Shown here: positions 23,501 through 37,248 of the stretch, piece after piece
Layout: every line of letters starts with the position of its first letter
How positions within the stretch are numbered: the first letter of the stretch is position 1
NCBI GenBank assembly: GCA_963921425.1
Contig: OY992840.1
Location: 5,334,501 to 5,398,500, forward strand
DNA from: Dryas octopetala
Taxonomy: Eukaryota; Streptophyta; Magnoliopsida; Rosales; Rosaceae
Direction: 5' to 3'
Length of the DNA stretch: 64,000 nt
Position numbers and translations under genes: made by a program
Notes under the pieces: generated by a model
Databases searched by the model: none
Seen by the model: only the letters and a program-made list of their open reading frames with translations
Told to the model about the DNA's origin: nothing

Positions 23501-25783
23501 ATCAATTCTCTATTTATTGTTTTCTTTTCTTTTTACTGAGCATGAGTTTTTTTCCCTGTTTTTTTCAGTTGCTAGTTAAATTCTTTTAATCATTTTCTTA
23601 TAGTAAAAAGTTCTTTTTACCATTTCCTTATAGTAAAAAGTTCTTTTAAGCATTGAAAAAGATGAAAGGTTACTGAGGTTTAATAAAAGAAAGCATTCCC
23701 ATCTCGCGTTGTCTATTTTGACATTAAAATTTAATTTTTTAAATGAATACTTGGTTATTTATAACTTTATAAGAAGTCATTAATTCATTCCCAGTCACAA
23801 TAATGTTTTTTGTCTGACATGTGACAATATTTTATTCAATTAAATTTGGGTTATCATTTCAAATTTGGGCCCATTCTTAAACTCATTTATTCTGGTAAAT
23901 AATATATTGCTATATATAATGACATATTATTTAGCAAATAAATTTAAAGGATAATTAGATTTGGGTTCTTTAAAAAAATACTTTTTAGATGGAGACTGTG
24001 GTGTTTTAAAATTTATAAGAAAATCATTTTAATTCATAATAAAGTCTTCCCCCGACGTCAAAGAAGAAAAATAAAAGGACTTTATTAAAAATTTTAAATC
24101 ACTACCAATCTTAGTCTAAGAAAGACTCATAAAATAAATTAAACTTTAAGTCTAAATTTAATGAGTCTAACATTATCCTAAAGTTTAGGCACCTTAATTT
24201 GCAAACAGGTGAACTCTTATCTTTATAGTTTCCTGTTAAGAAACCCATGACAACTTTTCTAAATGCTCAAACTCTTAAATGTACTTAATAAAAAAATAAA
24301 ATAATTAAACACTTGCATGTCTTTTTTTAGTTTACATAAAATCGATCCCATTAAAATCACGGCATCTGTCGTGTGTCGTTTGTTGGAAAGCTCGTTCTTT
24401 TTTCCTTGTGAAACTACATTGCAGTTGCAGACAAAATACTGACACTAAAATGTGCAGTTATAATGATTTTTTCTTTTTTCTTTTTTGTTATTATGGGTTA
24501 TTTGGGAGTGTGAAAATATGTTTTAGTGTAGTTTTTGTGGATTATGGGTTACGAGGTAATATTTATAGTTTTGACTAAGGTTACATAGGTGCAACTCCAA
24601 TGCAAAACTGGATGTAATTGCAATGCAAAAACAGATTTGTTTGAGGGCTTGAACACTTGACGCATCGTGTTCGTGCCCTTAAAATTGAAAAACTTACGCA
24701 TACAAATTTTTGGATAGTTTAAAAGTCTATCAAGCCCTTATTTGTTATGCAGGAGGCAAGTACTTTTCTCTTTGAAAATAATTTTAAAACTTTTTTTTTT
24801 CTACAATAAATAATTATATTAGGATCATTAAATTTGTCCACTAAATCAGATATAAAACAAAAAAGAAAAGAAAAGAAAGTTGATACAATGAAATTTTCTC
24901 ATTTCTGGGAATTGGGAAACAATTGGATAACCCAAAGGGCCAAAACAGAACTGTCATAAAACAGAACTGTCATTTAACTTCAGCTAGAACCTCTAAAGAA
25001 ACATTAACAAAAAAAAAAAAAAAACCTCTTTGTCCTGCAGGAGGGTATCCTTGTCCATATAAAAAAGGAGGGTATCCTTGGAGGACATTAATTAAATATT
25101 AGTATATAGGAAAAGAAAAAGAAAACTTTTTTTTTTTGGCTTAGAAGAAAAATAATATAACTAATCACATGGAAATATTATATGCATGAATGAGTGAAAT
25201 TAGTGACTTACATTGGATGTAATCCTTCAATGACAAGAATCTTGGGAGGCTTGATGAGCTCAGGAGGGTCCAAGAGACCAGAAACATGGTTGTAAATGGG
25301 TTTGTCCACAGGTTTGCCTTGCTTGATAGCCTTGACTTGGTCATACATAAGATCAAAGTTATTGGCTCTTGGGTCAAGAGCAGTGACACCCTTCTCTTTC
25401 CTACCAGTCCTATCCAGTGAGTGGTAGTCATCCAAACATATCACAGTGGTTGTGTCACTGATGAGAGTGTTGGAGTCTGGGTTGCCTCCCTTTGGTGGCT
25501 CTGCTGCCCCTCCAAACACACTGGTCAGCCTCCTCATGAATGTGCTCTTCCCACACCCTGAGTCTGCTGCTAAACCAATCACAACCGTCTCTTGGTCACC
25601 CGCTGAGCACGTTATCAAACATGGGATCCCACTGCTTGTGCCTCTCCTGCTGCTTTTACTACTACTGTACAACACTACCTGCTGCTTTTGGCAAAATCCC
25701 AAGTGGGTTTTTGATGCTGTGCTTGAAATTGAACATGTTGGATTCAGCACTTGGGCACTTGTGTACACTGCACAAATTGCCAT
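20551..25783 (-). CDS. PRK: Phosphoribulokinase, chloroplastic (complete, 5 exons)
   Basis: Phosphorylates ribulose 5-phosphate with ATP to ribulose 1,5-bisphosphate in the Calvin cycle, chloroplast stroma. Exons: 25212-25783, 22152-22236, 21942-22026, 21407-21651, 20551-20802. All junctions are GT-AG and the sum is 1239 nt, or 412 residues, the usual size. Residues 1 to about 61 form a Ser/Thr-rich transit peptide ending in a CSAG-like cleavage region. The P-loop is GLAADSGCGKST (residues 70-81). Cys77 and Cys116 (in VICLDDYH) fall at mature positions 16 and 55, the thioredoxin-regulated pair. The second regulatory pair is in IPCGRKLTC, spaced six residues apart. This predicts normal redox control and assembly with GAPDH/CP12. 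Intron 1 is about 3 kb and carries TE insertions. Nothing suggests inactivation. Confidence 0.97.
20866..21353. mobile_element. MITE-like insertion in PRK intron 4
   Basis: Ends pair as GTTTGGGAGTGTTTCTG and the mirror CAAAAACACTCCAAATT. Many AAGTGTTTTT/AAAAACACTT words lie between. It resembles the common plant MITE family rich in GCACTTCC-type words, also seen at about 34460-34727. The target duplication is unresolved. Confidence 0.45.
22600..23124. mobile_element. Mutator-type MITE in PRK intron 1
   Basis: The inverted repeat starts GAGCAAATTACAACTT at 22600 and mirrors at 23124. The flanking 9-mers are TATTTTTTA and TATTTTTAA, one mismatch. The TIR is shared with the element at 60601-60847 and is related to those at 11827 and 7244, so several sibling insertions exist here. 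Confidence 0.75.
23205..23325 (+). mobile_element. SINE-like insertion in PRK intron 1
   Basis: A pol III-type A-box-like sequence (TAGTGGAGGCA, 23224-23234) is followed about 40 bp later by a B-box-like GACTTCAAATCTC. The 3' tail is (AAT)n at 23300-23322. This order and spacing fit a tRNA-derived plant SINE. Borders are approximate and no clear target duplication was found. Confidence 0.45.
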
Positions 25784-25793
25784 TTTCTAGCTA

Positions 25794-25824
<31 letters not shown>

Positions 25825-26330
25825 GATAGAGGAAGAGATATATGGTTATTGATTTAGATATTGGTCTTGGGAAGACACATAAAGTGGTTATTTTAGATTG
25901 GCTTTTTTTTTGTTTTTTTGTTTTTGCAAAGGAAAAAGTTTGGAACAAAAATAAGAGGCTAGAGGAGGTTGATGACAGGAGGCAGTTTGGAAAGGAAAGA
26001 AAATTGTTGGCTTGGTGATGTTAGTTTATGGGTTCCTCTGACTACCCCTAGTTTTGGACAAATTTGGAGGTAATTTTAAGGTTGTAGAACCGAGGACTTG
26101 TATGGGCTAAAATCAATGGGCAGTGGGTAAAATAGTCATTTCACTTTTCATTTTCCTGTCAAAATTAAAAAAACTAAATTTAAAAAGATTAAAAGATTAT
26201 TATTTATTAATTGAAAAAGATGGAATTTGTGATGAGGTGATGGTATATGTGAATTGTGATAAACAAAGGCATGGAGAGAAGCTTGGTGGTTATTTGTTGT
26301 AGTTTGGATATTTGATGTGTCACGTGGCAG
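25784..26330 (-). promoter_or_regulatory. Putative PRK promoter and 5' leader
   Basis: Just upstream of the ATG the leader (25798-25824) is a GA microsatellite on the coding strand. A TATA-like CATATATC lies near 25848-25855, placing transcription start around 25820. A CCAAT sits near 25895. A perfect G-box CACGTG lies at 26321-26326, with a GATAA (I-box-like) at about 26257. G-box plus I-box pairs are common in light-regulated photosynthesis genes. Function is inferred, not shown. Confidence 0.4.
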
Positions 26331-27979
26331 TGTAGTATTGGCTGGTTGAAGATTAGGGGTGAAGGGTGAGGAATGGAAGAGATATGGAGATGGGGTATAT
26401 GCCATACACTTTCAATTTTGGACTTTCCTTGTGTATATATGAATTACACAGTTTGCAAGTCCTGTCATCACTCAGCTCCACACATGCAATTAAAAAAATT
26501 TAACATAGTGAATATTAAAAAAGAACAAAAAGTAATGATGTATATGAAGCATACCATTTAACTCTTTTTGTTACTTAACAGACATTAAGAGACGATGAAT
26601 GACGTTGAGGGGTGTCATACATATTGTCATGTTAGTGTCATCCTGTCAATTAAGATTACACATTCCATATAATTTTACATGATCAACTGATCAATATGAC
26701 AACATAGCACACGAAAATATTTCGACAAACATTTATAATTCAAATAATATTATTGTATATTCAAATTTGAAACTTCTTTGGTTTTTTTTTATTAACGATT
26801 ATCGTTTATAAATTTTAAATTTAGGATCACTCTGACCGAGAAACAATTTAATGTCATTCACTAAGTCAAATGGTCATTGGCGGAACTTACTTCTTATTTC
26901 TTCAATATGCATTAAAATAATAACGGTGCATCACGTGAATTTTTTTATTACATTAAAGAAAATTGAACCCTAAAATTAACCTAATTATCCTTACTCCATC
27001 CACGATTAACCCCACAGGTTTGATGGATCACATGAATTGACCATGAATGTAAATGTCTATTTCTTACAAAGTATGCATTACGTGTACAACAATTTTAATA
27101 TTATGTGCAATTTGAAAAAAAATATTTAATTAATTTATTATTTATTGTACAATGTTTATATAGGTTTTCTGTTTTTTTAATAATATCGAGAGTGATGTGA
27201 GAGCTGAGGAAGCACGCTGTTTTTGCCGATGGGCTTGTTAACAAAAAGGCGGGAGCACATACAATGATACAAGTGCAAATCTGACCAAGCAATACGGATC
27301 ATTTTGATATTCTATTCAAAATCTGTTTTCAAAAATTTGCAAAACACGTGGAATAAAACATCCTTTAATCACTATAAGGGCGAATCGGTTCAATACAAAA
27401 TTACAAATGATGTTTTCAATTTGGTGGAACGTTTTCAGTTGGGTGGAATAAGAAATCATGATGTTTTCAATTGGGTGGAATCAAAAATCATGATGGGTTT
27501 TTTGCAGTGAAATTATGTCTCAGATTAATACCACATCTTAGCATGACAAAATAATTCTTTTGAGGTTTGAGTTTGATTATTGAAAATTGAAATGTAGTCA
27601 CACCAGTGAAATGATGAATAAAGAATCAACTATTATCCAATGATGGGCTATTAACTTTCTTTTTCTGGTTAAGCATCAGGACCTCAAGTAGAGTGAATAG
27701 TGATAGATATTTCCTCAGTGTCCAGTTTGTTGAATGTGAATATGTAACAAATAAAACGACATTACAACACATCGTTTGGTGATGAGAAGGGGAAAGTAGA
27801 CACTTCTTTTAGTATAGGTACAACCGTACAACACTACTTCCTACAATATATTTAGCATACTGATCAATCATTCTATAAACTCATGGAAAATACAACAGGC
27901 CGCAGATAGAATATACTAGAACCACTCCAGAAAGCAACAACTCTAATTCCCAATTAGATCACAATCCCAAGATCACATC
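26331..27979. other. Intergenic region between PRK and SCAMP
   Basis: AT-rich with no recognised gene. 27408-27490 has a short imperfect tandem repeat of ATGATGTTTTCAATTGGGTG-like units. About 27700-27979 probably includes the SCAMP 3' UTR on the minus strand. Confidence 0.45.
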
Positions 27980-30900
27980 TCACTTGTTCCCCCTGAAATA
28001 CATGTATACTTTCTGCACAAACCAAAGAAAATAAGGCAGTCAGAGAAATGAAAAGGATGAATACACATGTAAACAATGACTTCATTCTGACCAGTAATCA
28101 ACTTTTGAATCTCTTAAAAGACCATGAGATAGAACTGAGTAAACATATTCCAGATACGGAGTCATACAAAGTTTTGTAAACATACAAAAAACGCATTACT
28201 CACCGTAAACACTAGAAGTGAAGGTTTATCAGTAGGAGAGGGAATAAAAGAAGGAAAAACACTCCTCACGGATAGAACATGTAGCTTCTAAAGACCAGCA
28301 AATGTTACATATATAAGTGCCCATGTAGTCCGGAAGGTTTAAAACAAGGGTTTCTTGTTTCAGGAGAAAAGTATTCTATTTTCCAATTTATATACATGTT
28401 CTTCTTAACAATAAAATTGTTAGTAAAACAATAAAGTGCAATCTATAAAATAGCTACATGAATATGATAGTAAATTATTTCCAAATTCATTTGCACCAGC
28501 TGGTACATTATTCCTTTCTTGGTTTGTCCTATCATAATTACAAGCATCTACTTCCACTGACAAAGAACAACAAAACTAAATCTCTTAAAGTACAAGGTAT
28601 CAATATGACACAGGAATATCATTTATTTTCCTCTCTCATTATATCCTCTGGCCTTTGGTGACTTAGCACCACTTTCATTATGATAGAGATCAATGCAAAA
28701 GATCATTTTAGATATTATATATGAATAGGTATCAGTTCAATTTCAAATTGTTGGCCTGAACTGACACAAAGTTTCCAACTACAGACCAAACTTGTTGGAG
28801 GCAAAACAGTTGGGCAATAGCTTACCAAATGGCACAATTTACTTCCTAGGAACACTCATGTTGATCTTGATTTCCATAAACTAAGAAGACTTTTTCACAT
28901 CTAGAGATTACTCAAGTAATGCCTCCCTTTATAAGCCATCAAAAGCATTTCCTATACTTCTAAAGGAAAACTGAATGTACAAAAAGACCAGGCAACTTTT
29001 CTCTCTTACCTGAAGCACCCAAAGGCTTAGAAGCGACTCTAAGCAAAACAAGGCAAACCCAACTAAGTAGAATATCTGCAAGAAAAAACAAATAATATTA
29101 GTAGCATTATATATGTTAATATATATGTTAACGTGCACATTTTGCACACTTCTTTGACCCATTAAAATTTGATTAAAGACAGACACAGGCATGTCGACAA
29201 ACTTACCCCTACCACCACATGGTCAGAGAAGGCATCAATTGCAGCAAGAATGCCCCTGTATTTGTTATGAAATCAAGAACATAAAGAAGAAATCAAACAA
29301 AAAAAGGAAATAAATTGAGATATATATATATATATATATATATTAGTTTAGTTAAAAACAAACAGAACAGTTACAACTTTTGCCCCCTGGGGTACATTAT
29401 AGTGGTTAGGCATGAACTTTCCCCAGGGATAGCCTGGGTTCAAGCCACGGTAGCGGCATGGTACAATGTAATTTAGTATGAAACTAAAAACTTAATTAAT
29501 AACTTCCACCAGAAATTTTTGTGATTTCCTTGCTCCAGAGTCCAGACTTGCAACATTCCACCAAGGTAATATTCAACAAAATAATTTTACTTCAATATGA
29601 AAATGGTTACAAACACATTTGCCATATTCCCAACTCTGCAGTTGGAATATGACAAACTGCACAACTTTCTTTTCTTCAAATCAATCAACAACATGATGAC
29701 AAGAAATAACTTTGAGAAAAAAGTACAAAACATATGGTACTAATCAATGTACAAGGCATAGATAAAAATCAGGCCCCTAAAATTTCAGATTGAGTTAAGA
29801 GTCGTACACTATCACTAAACATGTGTTTAATGCAGAAGCTAATCACCAAGACATTTCCTTTAATGAATGGCTTTTCAAAACGTACTTGACTTGGAAGTTG
29901 GAACTAAGTTCCATACTAAATTTCACACCTGACTAAAGAATTTTAAACTCAAAATGCCGGGAAAAAAAAAAAAACTTACGTCAATGATTTCCCTTGAAAG
30001 ACAATAGGAGGAGCTATAGCCGCGAGAATACAAAACCCAATGTGGAGCTGCATCATACAATTGATTAAAATTCAGAACAATAACCTAAGCAGTAAGAAGT
30101 AAAAAGGATACAATAGCAGTACATACCATATAGAACATGAAAAACCAACCAAACCTCAGGGCACTTTCTGTCCTGCAAGTTGGAAACAAAAAGCCCTCAA
30201 CAACAGTCAGCACAAGCAAAGCAGTGTTTTACATTCAAACACCGGATAGTACTAAGTTTGGCATAAAAAGACAATTATAAATGCGTTTTCTATCGAGATT
30301 TATATAGTTCACATCATCAACTGTTTTCTCTCACCTAATTGAACAGATGGACCTTGTCCCAAAGATCACAAACTGCTTCATAGTAAATGAAATACAAATT
30401 CAAAATTGAAATAGTGGTAAGAGTACTATCGATATTTTGTATTCCAAATATATAATGAAATTTTTTATACAGTATAGCAAGAGAACCACCTTTTCATGCC
30501 TACAAACAGAAGTCAAAACAGCAATTAGGTCTACCGTATCAGAAGGCATTTTTACAACAGAAATTACATCTATACATGCATCTTATAAATAAATTGCAGA
30601 AAAGACTACATAATCATTTACTTATCACGTTCTGAACATTAAAATTAAAAAAAATAAAAAAATGGTTCAAAGTCATAGCCATGCTATGCAGCACATAATT
30701 TCCAAATACTTCTTGATTTCCTGAGAAAATCAGTTTCCACCATTGTTCAACCACAACCACCATGTAACATGCACCACATACACTCCCACCCTAGTAACTA
30801 AAAAGAAAGGTCCAAAAATAAGATAAAACAAAATGGAGGTGTTCAAGCTGGAAAGATAAACATATCATCGAAGAGAATCTAAAAACATATAACTAGAATC

Positions 30901-33900
30901 ACCCACGGGAGATGTGAGAAATCAGTTGTGACCTGCTTAAGGCCAAATAGGCATATTGCTAGATCACACTCAGACAAACTCCATTCAGAATATGGCAAAA
31001 CAAAGTTTCTGTTTGACAAAATTTTAGTTTCAACCTATGCTTGAGTTTAGTTTCCATTATGACCAGGTTGAAGCCTTATCACATCAAAATTTAAAGTTAG
31101 GTCCATGATAATTTGTTTATTACCTTATATTTGACCTAAGCAGGTGATACTACTCATATCATAGACAGCCCATAACTCAACCTAACATTGGTAGAAAATG
31201 GTGTTTATAGTTTACAGGGATGGCATCTAGAGTTAAAGGCTTTGATTCACAAAATCCTCCCACTGTGTGTCTTTAAAATACTAGGAGCAAGGAAAAATAA
31301 ACATGGTGCATTTGATATCGCCGGTAGTGAAAGGTGCAACAGAGTTGTACCAATTATACTCCCATAGTGTAAAACTAGTTTCATCCATCATATAATAAAA
31401 GCATAATTAAAAAATGGGGGCATATAGAAAATGGGAAACTAGAAAATGACAAGGCTCTCCATTAATCAGATGAGGATAACTTTAGGATACATGAAAATTC
31501 TTATTCTTCAACTGGTTTACTAAGTTTGTCATTTTCAGTTTTCCAAAAGTATTAGCTCGTCTTAGCCTATGATCCATAAAAATGCAGTCCATTACAGTCT
31601 ATAAAGCTCCAAAATTTCTACGCTAACAAGCATGAATCCTTCTCTGTGAGCCCCAGAGGAACTACAAATCTTATCATTCTTTGGAAACTAGAAAATAAAG
31701 ACATCTTTAAATATTTACCTCATTGCATGATAGAGAGGCCTGTACCACAGCACATATGAAAGAGGGCATCCAAGTAAGGTATAGATTGTTGCAAGAAAAA
31801 ATATTTTAGAACCTGCAATTTGTGAACCTCATCAGAAGGTCCAATTAACATAATAGCAAAGCAGCTAATTTTACCTTAAATGTACATATAATCAAATACC
31901 ACTAATGAAAATAAATAAAAAGTAAAAAATAAAAAAACTTACCTCCGCCTCTAATCCAACAGACCATAACGGCAACCAGATTAAAAACTAGGCAAAGATT
32001 TATACCTGCAAAGACAATATTAAAGTGCTGGGCATGTAGAGAAAAATATTTTAAAAGAGAAATCCAATTTTAACGTGGAAACTATAGTCTTTGATGATAA
32101 GATGAACAATGATATGTAGAATCCACCAACAGGTTCAATATTATTAAAGTCATAATATGCATTAACAACTAAAATATAATATAAAAGCCCAAAAGATAAT
32201 GAAAACATCTGCAGAAGACAAACCAAGCCCCAAGTGGAAATAGTGACAGAAAACGAGTGTGTGCGTGTAGGATCATGTTCCCTTGCTAGATATTTGGCAT
32301 GTTATGTTGTTAAGAATATCAATCTGACACCACAAATTAAAATGAGAATCTAATTGTCATTGATCCAGATTGACAGTCTAACATTCTTACTCCGGCAAGA
32401 AAACATTTCCTTATATATACATATATATAATTAGAAACTTTTGAAAGATGATGTAGGAAAAGAGTAAGAGAATGTAAGAAAAAAGGAATCCGCAATCACT
32501 CCGGCCTTCGGCATCGCACCAAAGGTGTTTTGGAACCACTCCAATAAAGAAACTAAAAAATACCAGATATTACCTTAGTCTAGTCTAAAACAACATTCCC
32601 AAGAGCTAAAATACATTAAGGAGAATTGATTGTTTAGTAACAATATTTCCAAAACAAAAATGTTTTAGATAGATCCATTTTAGAAAAAAAAAAAAAATTT
32701 GAAAATTAACAAAAGATAAAATGCTTCCATATTCCCTGATAGAAGCTGAATTTTAAGTCTCAAGTCTTTGAATAACATGTCATCATATAGTTTTTATGTA
32801 CTCAAAATTCAAAGCATATAACTAACATGTACATGCATAAACTTATAATGAGGAAAGATATATAAATGCACATATTATTTCAAAAATTCAAGATAATTAA
32901 TAGGCAAAAGGGCATGTATGAGTTCAATTAGTTACTAACAGCTTCAAAAAATCTAAACATATGTGATAAAAATATGCATCACCAAAAGAAAAAAAAAAAA
33001 AAAAAAAAAGAGGCCATAAGTCAACACATAACATCCTGCTATTTTATAGTACCATATAGATATCTTTCACCACAACTCTTTGGGATGTTGCATATGAGGT
33101 TCTTAACAATGAAAAAATGCTATGATTGCTAGAACAACCGAAAAAGGAGGATGAGTAGAAAGGGGGAGGGGGTTTGATTTGGCAAAGACAAGTCCTATAT
33201 TTTATAAGAACATTAATAATAATTATCCAAAAAAGTCAAAATGTCCTATGTTAGTCTCCACTATAAAATAATTTATTTTATCATTCTAAAATCATAACTG
33301 AATACAATTCTAGAAATATTGTATGAAAGAAAAGTGAAATAGCATTCCAATCAGAACAAATAAAACCTAAGAATATCATGAATATTAACAACCATATTTA
33401 TCAATACTAATTCTTCAAAAATTAAAGATCATTAAGAGAAAAAAGTGGAACATTTTTTTTAATGTTGAATTTTTATTTTATTAAAATATAATTATTTGAA
33501 TAAAATTGAAACTTGAAATTGAAAAATATACTTTAAAATTTAATCTGAATTGTATAATTAAGTAAAATTTAACTCGAGCTTTGTCCTCTTATTTTAATAA
33601 AATTCAAATGTGATATCTAGTTCTTCGAGCAAAAAACAGAAAAGGGGATATTTGTGTCAACATTTTCCAAATAAAATGTTTTCCATAAGATATAGTATAG
33701 GGATAGAATAAAGAAGATAATAAAAATAAAAAGAATATTTATTAGTAACTATGATAGGAGTTATTGTACTCTGTAGAAAAGGAACTTTAGAAGTATCAAA
33801 AATATCATAGCACCTGCCCGTAGTTAGAAGTAAATGGGACTTATCTGTACTTCTCCAATAAACAAAAAGAGCTTGATAATGTCACCATCAACAATAGTAT

Positions 33901-36895
33901 GTTAATGTCATCAAACAGATCACAGAAATTGGTGGCAGAACAGATATGTGGCAAATGGAAATGGTAGATCCATTAATAATTAGTTTCTATTTTTCTCAAT
34001 ATAAGTAACCAGATTGGCATACCAAAACAAGACAAACTTAAAACTTAGAGATACTTCGTGCATAATTGAATCCTCAATTCATTTAAAGAGAACAACTTAC
34101 ACAAGTAAAATTACATAGCAACACATTGAGATAATAAACATGTCATACCTAACCAACTTGCAAAAGCCAAATACTGTAGCCTTTGAGCATGTACTGGTAT
34201 TTCATTGGCTATATCATGGTGAATAATTGGAAAGAATGGAGGCCAATTTTTATCATCATCGGGGACACCAGCTGATACACCAAGTAGGGAAATGGTAATT
34301 ATCACCCTAAAGAAGCATTTAAAAAAGGCAAAAACCCCAAATTAATAATACTTAAAGCTGTTGATTCATAGTTCTAACCTTTTGCAACAGAAGCTTCTCT
34401 CCGTTTAATATCCTGTTAAAGTTAAATGTAAACAAAAAAATTGTATTAAAGCCAAATATAGGAATACATTAAGGGCTTGTTGGCACTTGGCAGTGCTTGG
34501 AAGACATAAAAGCGCTTTTGGTAGCGTTTGGCATAAAGAGCTGTAAGTACTTTCTGAGTTATGGAAGCACCTTTTAGTGCTTTCAGGAGAAGCACGTACC
34601 AGGTGCTTCCACAGGAAGCGCTTCCAAGCACTTTGATTTTTAATAAAAAAATTATGTACTTCTAACAAAAGCACTACCAGCAGCACAATTGCTTCCTACA
34701 GAAGCACTCCCAAACAGGACCAGTAAAGATAAAATAAGAAATTCTTTTATATGAGGAAACAGCACAGATGAGAAATTATTACAGGAAACATTACAGATAT
34801 GTGAGAAATTTATAGATATGTAAGGCAATAAACTCCAAATATAAAAGGAAATAAAATCATTTACATTAAAGGCAGACCTCTAGACAAGTAATCAATCATA
34901 AAATTTGTAAAATTAACCTTTTCTCTCCTCTTGAGATCTGCTTCCCAAGCTGCAAGCTCTTTCGACTTCTGCTTAGAATCCTGTAAATACCAGACCAGAC
35001 ACTATATAACAAACCTCTACAACTAGAGCAAAAATATACAGAAACTAGAAAATATGTTACATTCACTGTATCCAATGGTATATCAACTGTCGCATCATGT
35101 TTCTGCCCAAAACCCAGAGGTTCAGATGCCAATGGTGGAATGCGTGCCTTTGAACCACGAGCAGCAGCACCATTCTGCAAAGTTCTCAAGTTAAGGCACA
35201 TTGGAAGACATTTCTACAAGGATGATAAAATATATACATACATATATATATATATGTATATATTAAGATTTTCCCTGGTCTTAATAAGCATGCCCCAATC
35301 ATGAATGGTCAATACAGGTGAAAATCAAAAAGTGATTTTTGTATGGTATTCTAGAAAATGGAAATTACACCTTGCTATGTGGTGGCAACATGTGGCTTCA
35401 ACTTCTTTTATTTACATCTAAAAAGAAGCTAGCACATGCACAAAGACATTTCAAAAGGTCTATAACTTCTAGAATGCATATGTACAAAGAATTGAGGCTT
35501 TGTAAAGATATGAAGAAAACACAAAGCGTTACATTTGTATTACTTGCCATTCCAATTAATTTCTAAGAAGCAAGTTAAACATCTCAAGTTCACCATTAAT
35601 AAATTATGTTGCACCACTGAAAATTTCACCCATCATAGTTTCATACTTTTCTACAAGGAAGTTCAAAATCTAATCACATAAGAAAGATTGCAACATCATT
35701 TAAATTCTCACGACACATAAAAAAGAGTAAGTGAAGCTCACATAATATATAGGAATCCATGATTTTTGAAGAATAATTATGTTGGCATTAAGGCAGGAAG
35801 GTTGGTATTAAGTCATAAAAATCATAACAACTTGTAGACTATTAAATAAATACAAATACATTATTAAAAGACGCAAAAGATAAATACACTTAAAAAGTAG
35901 ACTGAGGAGGCCAACAAAATGTAAAAGCGTAACATTTTTGGAAAATCGTGTGGAGGGGAGGGGGTGGGGGCTCTGCTCGGTGATGGACAATTTTGAAAAA
36001 GGGAAAAAAAAAAAAAAAAAAAAAAACAAAGAGTACAAAAACAAAGAAGCTTCTGTATCAGGGAATTAATTAAATTAATTATTTAAGTTTTAGACCAGGA
36101 CTAAGCTATACATTGTGCCTAAAACCAAGCATCAAGTCCTAAGCTATACATTGTACCTCTCTTCCAAATAAACCAAGACTTTCTTTCAATCTTCTTCCAT
36201 TGCTAAAGAATAAGCTGAAAAATTTTGCCCAAATTCACCTTTTTCTCCACATTGCTGATTTTGAAGTGAATGATGTACTTTTCAAATTTGGAATAAAATT
36301 CTAAAATTACACGTCCCAATTTTTTTCCAAATTAATACAAGTGAAAAAAAACCCAACTCATGTCATGTTTCTCAAGCATATTAACCAAAAACCCAGTCAG
36401 ATTTCTAAGCTGATTTCATATATTATAATACGATTACATTAAGCTAAGGACTCTTGCACAACGTGAGCATTGGCTCTGATTTTGCTTTGTAGCTAACTAA
36501 ACAGAGCTACATTGAGAGTTTACTGCAAATCCACATATTATTTTCAATTTTTCACTAATTTTGTAGATTTCATGACACTGTTTCCAATTTCACGTCTCTT
36601 AGAGATTTTTTTTCCTCCATTTTCTCCGCTACCAAACGCAACCATAAAAAAAGAAATCAAAATAAGAAATATTCAATTCAGAGAGATTATGAAAAATAAA
36701 AAACCGTGGTTTCAGATCCAGATCCAAAAACCCCTATTTACCATATTGTCCAGAAATGAAATTAAGAATTGAAGAGGGTAGATCTGAAGATGAGGAAGAC
36801 GAGAAAGAGAAGAGTGGGGGTGTGAATGTAATTACCGAAAAGGGATTGACCTCGACCTCTTCTTCAAATGGATTGGGGTCGTGGTGTCGATTCAT
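27980..36895 (-). CDS. SCAMP: Secretory carrier-associated membrane protein (complete, 12 exons)
   Basis: A four-helix membrane protein of trans-Golgi, endosomal and plasma-membrane carriers, acting in vesicle traffic. Exons: 36836-36895, 35061-35174, 34918-34980, 34379-34412, 34149-34271, 31943-32005, 31719-31812, 30127-30172, 29980-30047, 29207-29255, 29010-29075, 27980-28012. All have GT-AG borders; the total is 813 nt, 270 residues, typical for plants. N-terminal NPF repeats ([13 protein letters not shown]) bind EH-domain proteins. Next come [15 protein letters not shown] and a short coiled coil (about 59-90: [21 protein letters not shown]). The hallmark [13 protein letters not shown] begins near residue 99. 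Four hydrophobic segments follow, with the conserved [13 protein letters not shown] after the second. The tail is [10 protein letters not shown]. Which plant SCAMP paralogue it is cannot be told. Confidence 0.96.
29386..29500 (+). mobile_element. SINE-like sequence in a SCAMP intron
   Basis: An A-box-like AGTGGTTAGGCATG (29401-29414) and a B-box GGGTTCAAGCC (29436-29446), spaced as in tRNA-derived SINEs. No complete tRNA cloverleaf is present. The 3' end is unresolved. Confidence 0.45.
34460..34727. mobile_element. MITE-like insertion in SCAMP intron 3
   Basis: The left end GGGCTTGTTGGCA pairs roughly with the right end CCCAAACAGGACC. Between them lie many inverted AAGTGCTT/GAAGCACT words able to fold into a hairpin. 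Same general family as 20866-21353. The target duplication is unresolved. Confidence 0.5.
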
Positions 36896-37000
36896 GGTCT
36901 CTCCGCTCTCCTAGAGAATTAGATCCCAAATTTTGCAGAAAATTTAGTGTGGGAGAGAGAGAAGAGAGAGAGTGGCAATGTAGTAGTCTCTGTGCCACCT
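36896..37000 (-). promoter_or_regulatory. SCAMP 5' leader/promoter-proximal region
   Basis: The sequence upstream of the ATG is pyrimidine-rich on the coding strand (GA-rich on plus, about 36950-36975), as in many plant leaders. No convincing TATA box was seen. A recognisable promoter would have to fit in the about 320 bp before the Helitron end at 37219. Confidence 0.3.
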
Positions 37001-37218
37001 TTTTATCTGTGGGAGTGGGACTGGCTTAATTGCTACGCCTACGCGGGATAACAATTGGAATTAAGTTCGGTTTTCGCATTTGCCCCCCAAGGTTGTGGAA
37101 TTTACTTTTCTCAAGTAGTTCTCCACTTCTCCTTGCCTTTTAGCATCACCGATACTTAAATGACTATTTTTATGCTTAGCATATCTTAAATTATTCTTTA
37201 CAGCATATATAGAAAAAA

Positions 37219-37248
37219 CTAGGGATCGTGCCCGCGCGATGCTGCGGG
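37219..37248 (-). other. Helitron 3' terminus and hairpin
   Basis: CTAG end, 8-nt spacer, then a 5-bp GC-only stem with an 8-nt loop. This structure serves as the terminator of rolling-circle transposition. Confidence 0.85.

Noticed and set aside
25446..25857. Plus-strand frames of 105-114 codons
   Set aside because: Antisense shadows of PRK exon 1.
29401..29446. tRNA gene
   Set aside because: A- and B-box-like motifs are present but no cloverleaf arms can be paired; kept only as SINE-like.
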